This document shows, in pieces, positions 29,394 to 39,683 of a DNA stretch of 64,000 nt (positions are counted from its first letter, which is position 1; the number at the start of each line of letters is the position of its first letter). The DNA lies in assembly GCA_945865545.1 (NCBI GenBank), contig CAMBEQ010000002.1, positions 41,433-105,432 on the forward strand. Reading direction: 5' to 3'. The notes under the pieces were generated by a model. The model saw only the letters and a list, made by a program, of their open reading frames with translations. It did not search any database and was not told the origin of the DNA. Source of the stretch: Sediminibacterium ginsengisoli. GTDB lineage: Bacteria > Bacteroidota > Bacteroidia > Chitinophagales > Chitinophagaceae. Made by a program: the position numbers and the translations under genes.

Positions 29394-30395
29394 GTGTCAG
29401 AAAGAAACAATTTTATAGATTACATCCGAATTTTTTGCCATAGCGGGCATGGTGGTGCTGGATGTAAACACTTTCTTCGCAATAAATTAACTGCAAAAGG
29501 AGGACCTGATGGTGGAGATGGTGGCCGTGGAGGTCATATCATCCTTAGAGGCAATGCGCAACTCTGGACCTTACTTCACTTACGCTATTATAAAAATGTA
29601 ATTGCGGATGATGGTGAAAATGGAACTAAAAATAAGTGTACCGGTAAAGATGGTCAAGATATTATTATTGAAGTGCCTTTGGGTACCATTGCTCGGGACG
29701 AGCTTACAGGAAAAGTGGAAGCAGAAATTTTAAAAGACGGACAAGAAGTGATTTTGGTCAAAGGGGGCCGAGGTGGCCTAGGCAATAGCAATTTTGCTAC
29801 CCCTACACAACAGGTACCCGAATATGCGCAACCCGGAGAAGACGGAGTAGAAGGCTGGAAGAATATTGAATTAAAAGTATTGGCGGATGTAGGATTGGTT
29901 GGATTTCCTAATGCAGGTAAGTCTACCTTACTTTCAGTGATAACCGCCGCTAAGCCTAAAATTGCTAATTATGCTTTTACCACTTTAACACCTCAGTTGG
30001 GTATGGTGGAATACCGCAATAATTTATCATTTTGTATTGCTGATTTGCCAGGTATTATAGAAGGTGCAGCAGAAGGAAAAGGATTAGGACATCGATTTTT
30101 AAGACATATAGAACGCAATGCGGTTTTGCTATTTTTAATACCTGCAGATTCGAATGATCACAAAAAGGAATTTGAAATTTTAAAAAACGAATTAGAACAA
30201 TTCAATCCAGAATTGTTACAGAAAGAATTTATCATTGCCATTAGCAAATCAGATTTACTAGATCAAGAATTAACCGACGCTATTACCAAAGAGCTCCCTA
30301 AAAATATTCCACATATTTTTATTTCCTCTGCCATACAAAAAAATTTAGTAGAACTAAAAGATATTTTGTGGAAGGCCTTGAACAAACCCATCTAA
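29394..30395 (+). CDS. obg: Obg/CgtA GTPase
   Basis: The protein has 333 residues with a GTG start. The glycine-rich Obg fold (about 1-160, [29 protein letters not shown]) is followed by the G domain with G1 [10 protein letters not shown]3 DLPGIIEGA and G4 SKSD. The enzyme binds the 50S subunit and is needed for late ribosome assembly and stringent-response adjustment. It lacks the extra C-terminal OCT domain. A terminator follows at 30476. The start is supported by the consensus promoter box immediately upstream. Confidence 0.96.
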   Translation: MSERNNFIDYIRIFCHSGHGGAGCKHFLRNKLTAKGGPDGGDGGRGGHIILRGNAQLWTLLHLRYYKNVIADDGENGTKNKCTGKDGQDIIIEVPLGTIARDELTGKVEAEILKDGQEVILVKGGRGGLGNSNFATPTQQVPEYAQPGEDGVEGWKNIELKVLADVGLVGFPNAGKSTLLSVITAAKPKIANYAFTTLTPQLGMVEYRNNLSFCIADLPGIIEGAAEGKGLGHRFLRHIERNAVLLFLIPADSNDHKKEFEILKNELEQFNPELLQKEFIIAISKSDLLDQELTDAITKELPKNIPHIFISSAIQKNLVELKDILWKALNKPI

Positions 30396-30475
30396 AGATA
30401 TTTTTACTTTTAGGACTACTTTTGTAAAAATGAAATAGGTGTCGTCCTGAATAAATAATACGAGTTTTATAAGAT

Positions 30476-30510
30476 AAAAAAAGCCCCCCGAAAATTCGAG
30501 GGGCTTTTTA
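30476..30510. terminator. Bidirectional terminator between obg and typA
   Basis: The arms AAAAGCCCCCCGAA and TTCGAGGGGCTTTT form a stem with one mismatch around a two-base centre, flanked by A- and T-runs. It lies between convergent obg (+) and typA (-) and can serve both. Confidence 0.88.
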
Positions 30511-30568
30511 ATAAGTCATCAGAAAAGTATTTTACCAATTTATTGTTCAAAAAAAATTGGCTACCTAC

Positions 30569-32371
30569 TTAATTAGAGGCTGCCTTCGTGGCTTTGCTTC
30601 TATTATTTTCGTCTAAAATAGATTTACGCATACGAACCGATTTTGGTGTTACTTCAATACACTCATCAAATTGAATGTATTCCATGCACTCTTCTAAAGA
30701 GTATTGCACTTTAGGAGTAATACGAACACTATCATCACTTCCACTCGCACGGTGGTTGGTTAATTTTTTCATCTCTACCGCGTTGATATTTAAATCACCT
30801 GGCTTAATATGCTCAGCCAATACTTGGCCCGCATAAATTTCTTCACCTGGTTCTATAAAGAAACGGCCTCTGTCTTGTAATTTATCAATAGAATAAGCAG
30901 TGGTTAATCCAGAGAACTTCGCAACTAGTACGCCATTGCTTCTTCCAGGAATAGGTCCTTTCCAAGGCTTGTATTCGCTAAAACGGTGGGCCATTACAGC
31001 TTCACCAGCAGTTTGGGTGAGCATTTGAGAACGTAAACCAATCAATCCTCTTGAAGGAATGTCAAACTCTAAATGTTGAATGGTTCCTTTGGTTTCCATA
31101 ATTAACATCTCCCCTTTCTTTTGGGTAACCAAGTCAATTACTTTACCGCTATAATCAGATGGAACATCTACGACCAATATTTCAAATGGTTCATTTTTTC
31201 TACCATCAATATCTTTTACCAATACTTGAGGATTACCTACTGTTAATTCATATCCTTCGCGACGCATGGTTTCTACTAATACCCCTAAGTGTAAAATACC
31301 ACGACCGAATACCAAGAAACTATCTGCACTATCTGTTTCTTCTACACGCAAAGCCAAATTCTTTTCTGTCTCTTTCATTAAACGATCACGAATATGTCGA
31401 GAAGTTACAAACTTACCTTCCTTACCGAAGAAAGGAGAGTTGTTAATACTAAAGGTCATACTCATCGTAGGTTCATCTACACTAATCACAGGCAATGCTT
31501 CTGGATTTTCAGGATCGGCAATGGTATCACCAATACTAAAATCATCTAAGCCTACCACAGCACATAAATCACCAGAAACAACTTCTGATACTTTACGCTT
31601 ACCCATTCCTTCAAATACGTATAATTCTTTTACTTTATTTTTCTTTAAGCTGCCATCTGCTTTTACCAATACAATATTTTGTCCTTCTTTAATAGTTCCT
31701 CTTTCAACTTTACCAATGGCAATACGACCTAAGAAAGATGAATAATCCAATGAAGTAATTTGCATTTGTGTATGACCCTCTTTTACATCTGGTCCAGGTA
31801 CATATTTCAAAATACCATCCATTAAAGGGAAAATATCTTCACATTGCGTTAAGCTATCGTTGAACCAACCATTTTTTCCACTACCATAAAAAGTAGGGAA
31901 ATTTAATTGTTCTTCGGTGGCATCTAAATTGAAAAATAATTCAAAAACTGCATCATGCACTTCGTCTGGACGACAGTTTTCTTTATCTACTTTATTGATA
32001 ATTACAATAGGCTTTAAATTTAACTGTAAAGCTTTTTGTAATACGAAACGAGTTTGAGGCATTGGACCTTCAAAAGCATCTACCAACAAACAAACCCCAT
32101 CAGCCATTTTCAAAACACGTTCTACTTCTCCACCAAAGTCACTGTGACCGGGTGTGTCAATTACGTTAATTTTAACTCCGTTATAGGTAACAGATGCGTT
32201 TTTACTTAAAATGGTAATTCCTCTTTCACGTTCCAGCTCATTGCTATCCATGATCAAGTCTCCAGTTTCCTGGTTGTCTCTGAATACTTTTGTAGCGTGT
32301 AAAATACGATCAACCAAGGTGGTTTTGCCGTGGTCAACGTGAGCGATAATAGCGATGTTTCTTATTTCCAT
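30569..32371 (-). CDS. typA: Translational GTPase TypA/BipA
   Basis: The protein has 600 residues from the ATG at 32371 (MEIRNIAIIAHVDHGKTT). It contains G1 AHVDHGKTT, G3 DTPGH, G4 NKVD, EF-G-like domains III and V and the TypA-specific C-terminal domain. BipA acts on the ribosome in 50S assembly at low temperature and stress. The frame is open 12 codons further upstream, but that start would precede the consensus -7 box at 32389-32396, so the inner ATG is the real one. Confidence 0.96.
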   Translation of the reverse strand: MEIRNIAIIAHVDHGKTTLVDRILHATKVFRDNQETGDLIMDSNELERERGITILSKNASVTYNGVKINVIDTPGHSDFGGEVERVLKMADGVCLLVDAFEGPMPQTRFVLQKALQLNLKPIVIINKVDKENCRPDEVHDAVFELFFNLDATEEQLNFPTFYGSGKNGWFNDSLTQCEDIFPLMDGILKYVPGPDVKEGHTQMQITSLDYSSFLGRIAIGKVERGTIKEGQNIVLVKADGSLKKNKVKELYVFEGMGKRKVSEVVSGDLCAVVGLDDFSIGDTIADPENPEALPVISVDEPTMSMTFSINNSPFFGKEGKFVTSRHIRDRLMKETEKNLALRVEETDSADSFLVFGRGILHLGVLVETMRREGYELTVGNPQVLVKDIDGRKNEPFEILVVDVPSDYSGKVIDLVTQKKGEMLIMETKGTIQHLEFDIPSRGLIGLRSQMLTQTAGEAVMAHRFSEYKPWKGPIPGRSNGVLVAKFSGLTTAYSIDKLQDRGRFFIEPGEEIYAGQVLAEHIKPGDLNINAVEMKKLTNHRASGSDDSVRITPKVQYSLEECMEYIQFDECIEVTPKSVRMRKSILDENNRSKATKAASN

Positions 32372-32388
32372 GTACTGTTTTGAGGCTG

Positions 32389-32396
32389 CAAAGGTA
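32389..32396 (-). promoter_or_regulatory. Promoter -7 box of typA (sets the start codon)
   Basis: On the minus strand TACCTTTG is an exact TAnnTTTG match 17 nt before the ATG at 32371. A TTTTG lies about 24 nt upstream, slightly beyond the usual -33 spacing. It rules out the longer reading frame that starts at 32407. Confidence 0.65.
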
Positions 32397-32448
32397 CATT
32401 GTTTCAACTCCTAAAAAAAACAAAAGGGAGAAATTGGAATAATAAGAT

Positions 32449-33537
32449 TTACACTCTAATATATATATTATATTTATTTAATATATAACCCAATAACCAG
32501 CAAACAAGCATATAAGAAATAGCAAAGGCAAGGGAGGCCCAATAGGCGGCTAAATGAGCAAAACTGTTTTGATAAATCCAATCAAATAAGGACTGATCAC
32601 CAATAGAAATAAGACGTAGGCAGATTAGCAAAAGTTCAGAGAAAAGATAGATGACCAATGGATTTTTGCCAAAAACCTCAAAAAAGCTGGTAAACTGATG
32701 CTGGTGATGCAATTCGACTCGGTAAATAATGGTGGCAATAATTACCATATCTAAACCCACCGTCAAAAGCACAAAAGAACTTGACCATAACTTTTTATTG
32801 ATAGGGAATTGATAATTCCACATGAAAGCCAAAAAAATAAAGCCAGCACCCCACATTAATAAATGAGTAAGCCCATCATAGGTTTTGCCTTTTTCTTGAA
32901 TGAATTTTCCTACTCTATACCCAATGAGCACATTTACAATAGCAGGTAAGGTACTTAACCATCCTTCAGGGTCAAAAGCAAATCCCTCTCCATGATACAT
33001 ATGACTTTCCCCCATCAACCATTTATCAAAAACTATACCCACATTACCAGTAATGCTTAATGGATCGGAGGGAGCACCAAAGTGCATGCTAATATACCAG
33101 TAGCCAATTAAAATTAAGGCAGACAATATCATCAATACCTTTTCATGCATGTATAAAGTAATGATAGAGGCTATTCCATAACAAAGTGCAATTCTTTGTA
33201 GCACACCTAATATACGAGTATCACTCATTGGACTGGTAAAAGGAAACCAATACATAAGGTAGCCCAATAAAAATATTAGTGCTGTTCTTTTTATTATTTT
33301 AAGCATCACTGTTGAATTGCTTAATTTTTCCCATTTAGGTAATACCAAACTCATTGCATTTCCAACCGCAAATAGGAAGGAAGGGAAGACTAAATCGGTG
33401 GGGGTGAACCCATTCCATGCAGCATGCACAAAAGGAGCAAAAGTAACCGAACCGTCACCTGGTGTATTAACAATAATCATTAAGCAAATGACCATGCCTC
33501 TAAATACGTCCAAGGAAAGAAATCTATTATGAGACAT
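32449..33537 (-). CDS. Multi-pass acyltransferase-like membrane protein (DUF5009/HGSNAT-type)
   Basis: The protein has 362 residues with about nine or ten membrane helices. It begins with a short cytoplasmic head, RFLSLDVFRGMVICLMIIVN. The LDVFRG motif, TPTDLVFPSFLFAVG and the GVLQRIALCYGIAS helix are diagnostic of the family related to heparan-alpha-glucosaminide N-acetyltransferase and bacterial NagX. In bacteria it is thought to acetylate or transport amino sugars across the inner membrane. No amino-sugar genes are adjacent. The gene is divergent from the alpha/beta hydrolase at 33621. Confidence 0.83.
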   Translation of the reverse strand: MSHNRFLSLDVFRGMVICLMIIVNTPGDGSVTFAPFVHAAWNGFTPTDLVFPSFLFAVGNAMSLVLPKWEKLSNSTVMLKIIKRTALIFLLGYLMYWFPFTSPMSDTRILGVLQRIALCYGIASIITLYMHEKVLMILSALILIGYWYISMHFGAPSDPLSITGNVGIVFDKWLMGESHMYHGEGFAFDPEGWLSTLPAIVNVLIGYRVGKFIQEKGKTYDGLTHLLMWGAGFIFLAFMWNYQFPINKKLWSSSFVLLTVGLDMVIIATIIYRVELHHQHQFTSFFEVFGKNPLVIYLFSELLLICLRLISIGDQSLFDWIYQNSFAHLAAYWASLAFAISYMLVCWLLGYILNKYNIYIRV

Positions 33538-33620
33538 ACTAACATTTTAGAAATTTAAGGTACATAAAAAATTTTTTTAAAACAAGGCATTTCCCCTAGT
33601 TTTAGCTTAAATGTATCTAA

Positions 33621-34604
33621 ATGCGCAAGTTGGTTTTTAGTTGTAGGATTCTAATCAACATTGTTGGCATTTTTCTTCTGGGGCCTCATCCAGAAAAGCC
33701 CTATTTTGATGATGTACTTCCTGCTATTTCAGATCTAATACCTATCGATGCTTACGTAAGTAGCATTGAAAGTAGTCACAAGATAAAACCAAATAATCAA
33801 GCTAAAATTATTTGGGCGGATACAGCACACCAGCCCACTGAATATGCCATTGTTTATTTGCATGGATTTAGTGCAAGTCAAATAGAAGGCGATCCTGTGC
33901 ACCTTAATATTGCCAAACAATTTCATTGTAATTTATACTTATCCAGATTGGCAGAACATGGTATTGCTGGCTCCAATTTAATGCAAAATCTTACAGCAGA
34001 AAACTTATGGGAATCTGCAAAAGAAGCCTATGCCATTGGGAAAAAAATAGGCAAGAAAGTTATTCTGATGAGCACTTCTTCTGGAGGCACTTTGTCTCTT
34101 CAATTGGCCGCAAGCTACCCAGAAATTGCTGGACTTATTTTGTTTTCACCCAATATAGAAATTAATAAAATAAGTGCTTCCTTACTAAATATTCCATGGG
34201 GCTTGCAATTGGCAAGGCTGGTTCAAAATGGAAATTTTAATAATGTAAAATATACCAATAAAGACTACCCCAAATATTGGAGTCCGCATTATCGATTAGA
34301 AGCTGCTGTAGAATTGCAAAATCTAATCAAGGCGACCATGAATAAAAAGTTGTTTGAAAAAATACATCAACCTTGCTTAACCTTATTTTACTACAAAGAC
34401 GAAACCCATCAAGACAACGTAGTTAAAGTAAGTGCCATCAAAAAAATGTTTTCAGAAATTAGCACCCCTAATAATTTAAAAGTTATTAAAGCAATGCCCA
34501 ATACAGGGAACCATGTAATTGCTTCTCCTTTGGTATCAAAAGATGTAGAAGGTGTTCAAAAAGAAACAGCACTGTTTATTGCAGAAAAAATAATTAAGCA
34601 GTAG
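33621..34604 (+). CDS. Alpha/beta-hydrolase fold protein
   Basis: The protein has 327 residues. The N-terminal hydrophobic stretch (about 5-22) is probably a signal or anchor. The oxyanion loop is YLHGFSAS (about 79-86). The nucleophile elbow reads S-T-S153-S-G, so the first Gly of GxSxG is replaced by Ser. The catalytic His is in GNHVIAS near the C-terminus and an Asp probably lies in YKDETHQDN. It resembles carboxylesterases and monoacylglycerol lipases, but the substrate is unknown. Convergent with the RND permease gene. Confidence 0.82.
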   Translation: MRKLVFSCRILINIVGIFLLGPHPEKPYFDDVLPAISDLIPIDAYVSSIESSHKIKPNNQAKIIWADTAHQPTEYAIVYLHGFSASQIEGDPVHLNIAKQFHCNLYLSRLAEHGIAGSNLMQNLTAENLWESAKEAYAIGKKIGKKVILMSTSSGGTLSLQLAASYPEIAGLILFSPNIEINKISASLLNIPWGLQLARLVQNGNFNNVKYTNKDYPKYWSPHYRLEAAVELQNLIKATMNKKLFEKIHQPCLTLFYYKDETHQDNVVKVSAIKKMFSEISTPNNLKVIKAMPNTGNHVIASPLVSKDVEGVQKETALFIAEKIIKQ

Positions 34605-34646
34605 GCCTTAATGTAAAGCCGTTTTTTAAAAGATATTTCTAACTCA

Positions 34647-37600
34647 TTAAACTATAGGATGGTCCTTCTTGCCTGACAAGTAGGTATACACTGCAGGAAT
34701 AACAAATAAAGTAAGTACTAAAGAAAATATCAACCCACCTACTATTACGGTACCTAAGGGCTTACGACTGGTGGCTGCTGCGCCCAAACTTATTGCAATA
34801 GGCAATGCACCTAAGGCTGTTGCCAAGCTGGTCATTAAGATAGGTCTAAAACGTTGCACTGCCGCTTCCAATACTGCCGCTTTTAAGGTTAACCCAGTTT
34901 CCCTTTTCTTATTCGCAAACTCAACTATCAGAATACCATTTTTGGTAACCAAGCCAATCAACATTATAATTCCAATTTCAGAGAATATATTTAAGGTTTG
35001 TCCAAATAACCATAAGCACAACAAGGCGCCTGCTATAGCCAATGGCACTGTTAGCATAATAATAAATGGATCTTTAAAACTTTCAAATTGAGCCGCCAAT
35101 ACTAAATAAATTAAAATAAGCGCTAACAATAATGCATAAGCAATATTGGAAGAACTTTCTGCAAAATCTCTAGAAGGACCACTTAATGCAGTTTGAAAAC
35201 TTTCATCCAACAAGTCTTTAGCAATATTATTCATTGCATTAACGCCATCTCCAATGGTCTTGCCTTCGGCTAGTGATGCTGAAATAGTGGCGGCATTAAA
35301 TCTGTTGTAGTGATATAAATTGGGAGGATTACTATTCTCCACTACTTTTAAAACACTTGAAATAGGAATGCTCTCCCCTCTATTATTTCTTAAATATATT
35401 TTATTAATATCGGTAGGAGAAGTTCTGTCCGCTCTCTCCACTTGAGTGACCACCTGGTATTGACGATCATTCATGATAAAATAGGCCGAACGCGCACCGC
35501 TAAATGCAGACTGTAAGGCTTGAGAAATATCGGCTGTAGTTAAACCTAAATCTCGAGCACGCATTCTATCAATATTTAAATCATATTCAGGCTTATTAAA
35601 TTTTAAATTAACATCCACATTTTGGAATGTTTTATCTTTTCTGGCTGCTTCTAAAAATTTAGGGATAACCGTTTGAATTTTTGAAAAATCTAAATTTTGA
35701 ATAATAAATTGAACAGGCAAAGAACCTCTAGACATCATACCTACTGAGATAGTTTGTTCTTCAATGGAAAATATTCTTACGTCTTTAAACCTTTTAAATT
35801 TTTTATTTAAATCGCTTACGATTTCAGTTTGCGTTCTATTTCTGTTTTCAATTGGAATAAATCCAATTCTTCCAGAAGCTGAACTATTACCACTTGAACC
35901 ACCGTATCCAGGTACACTACCCCATGTAAATGCATGTTCAGGTATAGAATCTTGCATCAATCGAATTGTTTTTAATAAATTTCCTCTCATGTCCTCATAA
36001 CTGGTGCCTTCTTGGGCACTTAAAGTAACCCTTACCATTCCTTTATCCTCAATGGGCGCTAATTCACTTTGTATATTCTTACCAAGAAAAAATATTAGAC
36101 CAATACATACTGTAATAATTACCCAGGCCATCCAACGGACATTCAAAAATTTATTTAATAAATTTTTATAACCATTTTCTATTCCTTTGAAGAAAGGTTC
36201 GGTTTGCTCATAAAATTTACCATGCTTCCCATCTTTCCTGTTTAAATAAACATTTAATACAGGTGTAATAGTTAAGGATACAAAAGCAGATACTAACACC
36301 GCACTGGCCACTACTACTCCGAATTCTTTAAATAAAGAACCTACAAACCCTTGCAAAAAGATGACAGGCATAAATACCACCGCCAATGTAATAGAGGTGG
36401 AAATTACCGCGAAGAAGATTTCTTTACTTCCTTCACGAGCTGCTTCTTTCAAAGGCAGGCCTTCTTCAATTTTTCTAAATATATTTTCCGTGACCACAAT
36501 TCCATCATCCACCACTAGCCCAGTTGCGAGTACAATGGCTAATAAGGTTAATACATTCACTGAGAATCCAGCAATGTACATAATAAAGAAAGTGGCAATC
36601 AATGAAATTGGAATATCAATTAATGGCCTAATGGCAATTAACCAGTTTCTAAAAAAGAAAAATATAACCAATACCACTAAGCTAAATGAAATAAAAATAG
36701 TTTCCTTAACTTCTTGCAATGCTTGACGAACACTTTTTGTATTGTCAATGGGAACTGCAAATTCAATATCTGATTTATTGCTTTTCTTAACTTCTTCAAG
36801 ACGTTTGTAAAACTCATCCGCAATTTTAATATAATTGGCCCCTGGCTGCGGCGATAAGGAAATCATTACTGATTGTACCCCATTAAAATAAACACCTTGA
36901 TCTTCCTCCTCAGGGCCTAATTCTACTTTAGCCACATCGCCTAATCTTACTATCCCGGTAGCCCCTTGTTTTAAAATGATCGTTCTAAAATCTGATTCAG
37001 TAGTTAACCTTCCTAAAGTTCTAATAATAAACTCCGATTTTTGACCATAAATTTTACCAGCCGGTAACTCGACGTTTTCTTTGTTTAAAGCAGTTTGAAT
37101 GTCATTGAATGCAATGCCATAAGCATTTAATAAATCGGGGTCTGGGAAAATGCGCATGGAGAAACGCTTTCCTCTAACTGAAACATTACTTACTTCATCA
37201 ATGGTTTGGAAACGTTGTTGCAAAACATTCTCTGCGTACTCTGTTAATTCTAATGCGCTTTTTGTTTTACTTCTCAAAGTCATCATTACAATAAAGTCGG
37301 CATTGGCATCCGCTTTAGAAACAATAGGAGGTGCGTCCACATCCTGTGGTAAATTACGCAAGGCCTGACTTACTTTATCTCTCACATCATTGGTGGCCGT
37401 TTCTAAATTGACCCCTAAGTTAAATTCAACTGTAATATTAGAGGACCCTACCGAACTAGAAGAATTGATGGTTCTAATTCCTGGAATTCCATTAATAGAT
37501 TTTTCAAGTGGCTCGGTAATTTGGCTTTGAATTACTTCTGAATTGGCTCCAGTATAAGAAGTCCTTACATTCACTATTGGAGGATCGATAGCGGGATACT

Positions 37601-37706
37601 CCCTTAATGCTAAAAAAGAAAATCCTACCAAACCAAATATTACAATAGCAATATTCATTACGGTGGCAAGTACAGGACGTTTAAGAGAAAGTTCAGATAT
37701 ATTCAT
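34647..37706 (-). CDS. RND-family efflux pump permease (AcrB/MexF-like)
   Basis: The protein has 1019 residues with twelve membrane helices in two repeats, each with a large periplasmic loop. It shows the N-terminal LSLKRPVLATVMNIAIVIFG, the helix-4 proton-relay pair in GLVVDDGIVVTENIF and the porter motif GVYFNGVQSV. It exports hydrophobic compounds by proton antiport. The periplasmic adaptor gene lies 23 nt upstream in the same operon. No TolC-type outer-membrane factor is in the window, so the pump must borrow one encoded elsewhere. Confidence 0.95.
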   Translation of the reverse strand: MNISELSLKRPVLATVMNIAIVIFGLVGFSFLALREYPAIDPPIVNVRTSYTGANSEVIQSQITEPLEKSINGIPGIRTINSSSSVGSSNITVEFNLGVNLETATNDVRDKVSQALRNLPQDVDAPPIVSKADANADFIVMMTLRSKTKSALELTEYAENVLQQRFQTIDEVSNVSVRGKRFSMRIFPDPDLLNAYGIAFNDIQTALNKENVELPAGKIYGQKSEFIIRTLGRLTTESDFRTIILKQGATGIVRLGDVAKVELGPEEEDQGVYFNGVQSVMISLSPQPGANYIKIADEFYKRLEEVKKSNKSDIEFAVPIDNTKSVRQALQEVKETIFISFSLVVLVIFFFFRNWLIAIRPLIDIPISLIATFFIMYIAGFSVNVLTLLAIVLATGLVVDDGIVVTENIFRKIEEGLPLKEAAREGSKEIFFAVISTSITLAVVFMPVIFLQGFVGSLFKEFGVVVASAVLVSAFVSLTITPVLNVYLNRKDGKHGKFYEQTEPFFKGIENGYKNLLNKFLNVRWMAWVIITVCIGLIFFLGKNIQSELAPIEDKGMVRVTLSAQEGTSYEDMRGNLLKTIRLMQDSIPEHAFTWGSVPGYGGSSGNSSASGRIGFIPIENRNRTQTEIVSDLNKKFKRFKDVRIFSIEEQTISVGMMSRGSLPVQFIIQNLDFSKIQTVIPKFLEAARKDKTFQNVDVNLKFNKPEYDLNIDRMRARDLGLTTADISQALQSAFSGARSAYFIMNDRQYQVVTQVERADRTSPTDINKIYLRNNRGESIPISSVLKVVENSNPPNLYHYNRFNAATISASLAEGKTIGDGVNAMNNIAKDLLDESFQTALSGPSRDFAESSSNIAYALLLALILIYLVLAAQFESFKDPFIIMLTVPLAIAGALLCLWLFGQTLNIFSEIGIIMLIGLVTKNGILIVEFANKKRETGLTLKAAVLEAAVQRFRPILMTSLATALGALPIAISLGAAATSRKPLGTVIVGGLIFSLVLTLFVIPAVYTYLSGKKDHPIV

Positions 37707-37729
37707 CTAATAATACTGTTTATTTGGAG

Positions 37730-38779
37730 CTATTTTGCAATAGCAAGAATAGAATGCGTTTTACCTACTTTGATTTTGTTACCGTCTCTTACAAACAACA
37801 TACCGGCTACCACTATAGTATCTCCAACGTTTACGCCCTTTGTAATTTCGACTGAAGTGGCTGTTCGATAACCAGTTTCTACTTCTACAAGTGCAGCGAT
37901 ACCATTTTTAACCAATACTATTTGTTTGTTTTTAGATTCTGGAATAAGCACATTGGCAGGTACTAAAATAGAAGGCTTTTGGACATTATCACTTAAGTAC
38001 ACTTTTACATAAGCACCTGGCAGCATTTTACCTTGCAATGTCGCACGAACTTTAATATTTCTAGTAGTGGCTATAATTTGAGGTTCAATGGCTGTAATGG
38101 TTGCAGTAAATTGCTGATTGGACTCACTAATACCTTCTAATTTAACTTTCTTTCCCACTTTTACATAGTTTCCATACATTTCGGGTAAGGTAAAGTCAAT
38201 ATTTAAGTGATCTATTTTTTGCAAAGTAGCAATGGTAGTGGCTGTATTAATAAAAGCCCCTAAGCTAATTTGCCTCAAGCCAATTTGACCCGTAAATGGC
38301 GCTTTAACAATGGTCTTATCAATTAAGGATTGAGTATAAGCTAAATCGGCTTTAGCACTTTTTACTTGTTGTATTGAAACATCATAATCACTTTGATTAA
38401 TGCCTTGCACTTTTAACAATTGTAAATTCCTTTTCTCATTAATATTCGCTAGTTCTAATTGAACTTTTATTTTTTCAATTTGTGCTTGCAAATCGGCATC
38501 GTTCAATTTAGCAAGTACGGTACCTGCTTGTACTGTTTTCCCTTCTGGTATTTGTAAAAAAACAACACGGCCATTTGTTTCAGGATGTAATTCCACAAAA
38601 TCAGTAGCAGCAACTGACCCATTCACTTCTACTACTTTGTCCACTAGTTGGTTGGCCGCAATGGCAATATCCACGGTAACAGGAGCATTGGCATTGAACT
38701 TATCGAAAGCTTTTGGTTTGTTTTTACAGCCAAAGGCTATAATAGTGCAAGCCATAGCTAAAATTGATACTTTTCTCAA
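37730..38779 (-). CDS. RND efflux periplasmic adaptor (membrane fusion) lipoprotein
   Basis: The protein has 349 residues. A lipobox (IIAFGC, Cys18) is followed by a biotinyl-lipoyl-like hairpin (about 55-185) with a short coiled coil (LQAQIEKIKVQLELANINEKRNLQLL), a beta-barrel domain and a C-terminal membrane-proximal domain. It links the inner-membrane permease encoded directly downstream to an outer-membrane channel. Lipidation anchors it to the inner membrane. It is the first gene of the two-gene operon. Confidence 0.95.
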   Translation of the reverse strand: MRKVSILAMACTIIAFGCKNKPKAFDKFNANAPVTVDIAIAANQLVDKVVEVNGSVAATDFVELHPETNGRVVFLQIPEGKTVQAGTVLAKLNDADLQAQIEKIKVQLELANINEKRNLQLLKVQGINQSDYDVSIQQVKSAKADLAYTQSLIDKTIVKAPFTGQIGLRQISLGAFINTATTIATLQKIDHLNIDFTLPEMYGNYVKVGKKVKLEGISESNQQFTATITAIEPQIIATTRNIKVRATLQGKMLPGAYVKVYLSDNVQKPSILVPANVLIPESKNKQIVLVKNGIAALVEVETGYRTATSVEITKGVNVGDTIVVAGMLFVRDGNKIKVGKTHSILAIAK

Positions 38780-38864
38780 AACGCTAAATTTAGGGCTTGA
38801 AGATAACCAAAATATAGTTTTTAATGAAATATTATAGATGAACGGCCAATGCCTTAAGGGTAGC

Positions 38865-39599
38865 TTAATGTTTGCCTTTAAAGGCTTGGTATTTTTTTTC
38901 TATATAATAGCCCAGTTCAAGGTCGTTCAATAAACCTAGCACTTCATAGGAAGGCCTACAATAATTCATAAAACGATCCAATTCCTCCCCCTCCAAACGT
39001 GTTAATTTGATTACAAACCGCTTGGTAAATCGATATTGGACATACTTCTCTTGTTCCTGTTTTAAAAGCCTTGTTTGAAGAAATTGCAAATTTCGATTTC
39101 GTTTCACACGAAACATATTAATAATTTCAACTAAATCCAATCCAATGGTTAACCCACTGGGACCTAGTAATTGCTGGTTGCCACCACCCAATCGAATTCC
39201 AGGAGGTCGATAATTAAAAAATTGTGCATAGTCATTTCTATTTTGGATGGAGTCTAGCCGATAGTAGCTATTTCTAACGCTTACTTCCGGCAAATCAAAA
39301 CCGGTCACGTGAATCATCACATTAAAATTACGAAGGTCTTCTACGGTATCCAATGGATATTTATGTGTGTTTTTACCAAATAAAGAAAACCAAATAGAAT
39401 CTTTGGATTTGACGGTGATGCTATACCTGCCAAGCGAATCGGTAAAAGCATGATTATTATTACTAAAAACAATGACCGATTCAATGGGTCGTCTTCCTGA
39501 AATATCAAAAACTACACCACTCACTATTATATTTTGCGCCTTCGTCTTGGAAAACATAACAATTAAAAAAAATAAGATTAAGTAGCGCTTTATATTCAT
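38865..39599 (-). CDS. Secreted protein with carboxypeptidase-regulatory-like domain
   Basis: The protein has 244 residues. A signal peptide ends near KTKAQ (about 22), followed by a CarboxypepD_reg-like beta-sandwich (VSGVVFDISGRRPIESVIVF...ITVKSKD, about 25-105) and a helical, Arg/Gln-rich C-terminal half without recognisable motifs. Such modules are common at the N-termini of TonB receptors. Here it is joined to a different partner and there is no barrel. Function unknown; probably periplasmic or outer-membrane associated. Confidence 0.75.
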   Translation of the reverse strand: MNIKRYLILFFLIVMFSKTKAQNIIVSGVVFDISGRRPIESVIVFSNNNHAFTDSLGRYSITVKSKDSIWFSLFGKNTHKYPLDTVEDLRNFNVMIHVTGFDLPEVSVRNSYYRLDSIQNRNDYAQFFNYRPPGIRLGGGNQQLLGPSGLTIGLDLVEIINMFRVKRNRNLQFLQTRLLKQEQEKYVQYRFTKRFVIKLTRLEGEELDRFMNYCRPSYEVLGLLNDLELGYYIEKKYQAFKGKH

Positions 39600-39683
39600 G
39601 TCGAGTGCAATATTAAGAAAGCTTATATTAAATTTAACTGGAACTTAAGACAATTAACAGGTTTTTACCTTTTGGGAATATTC

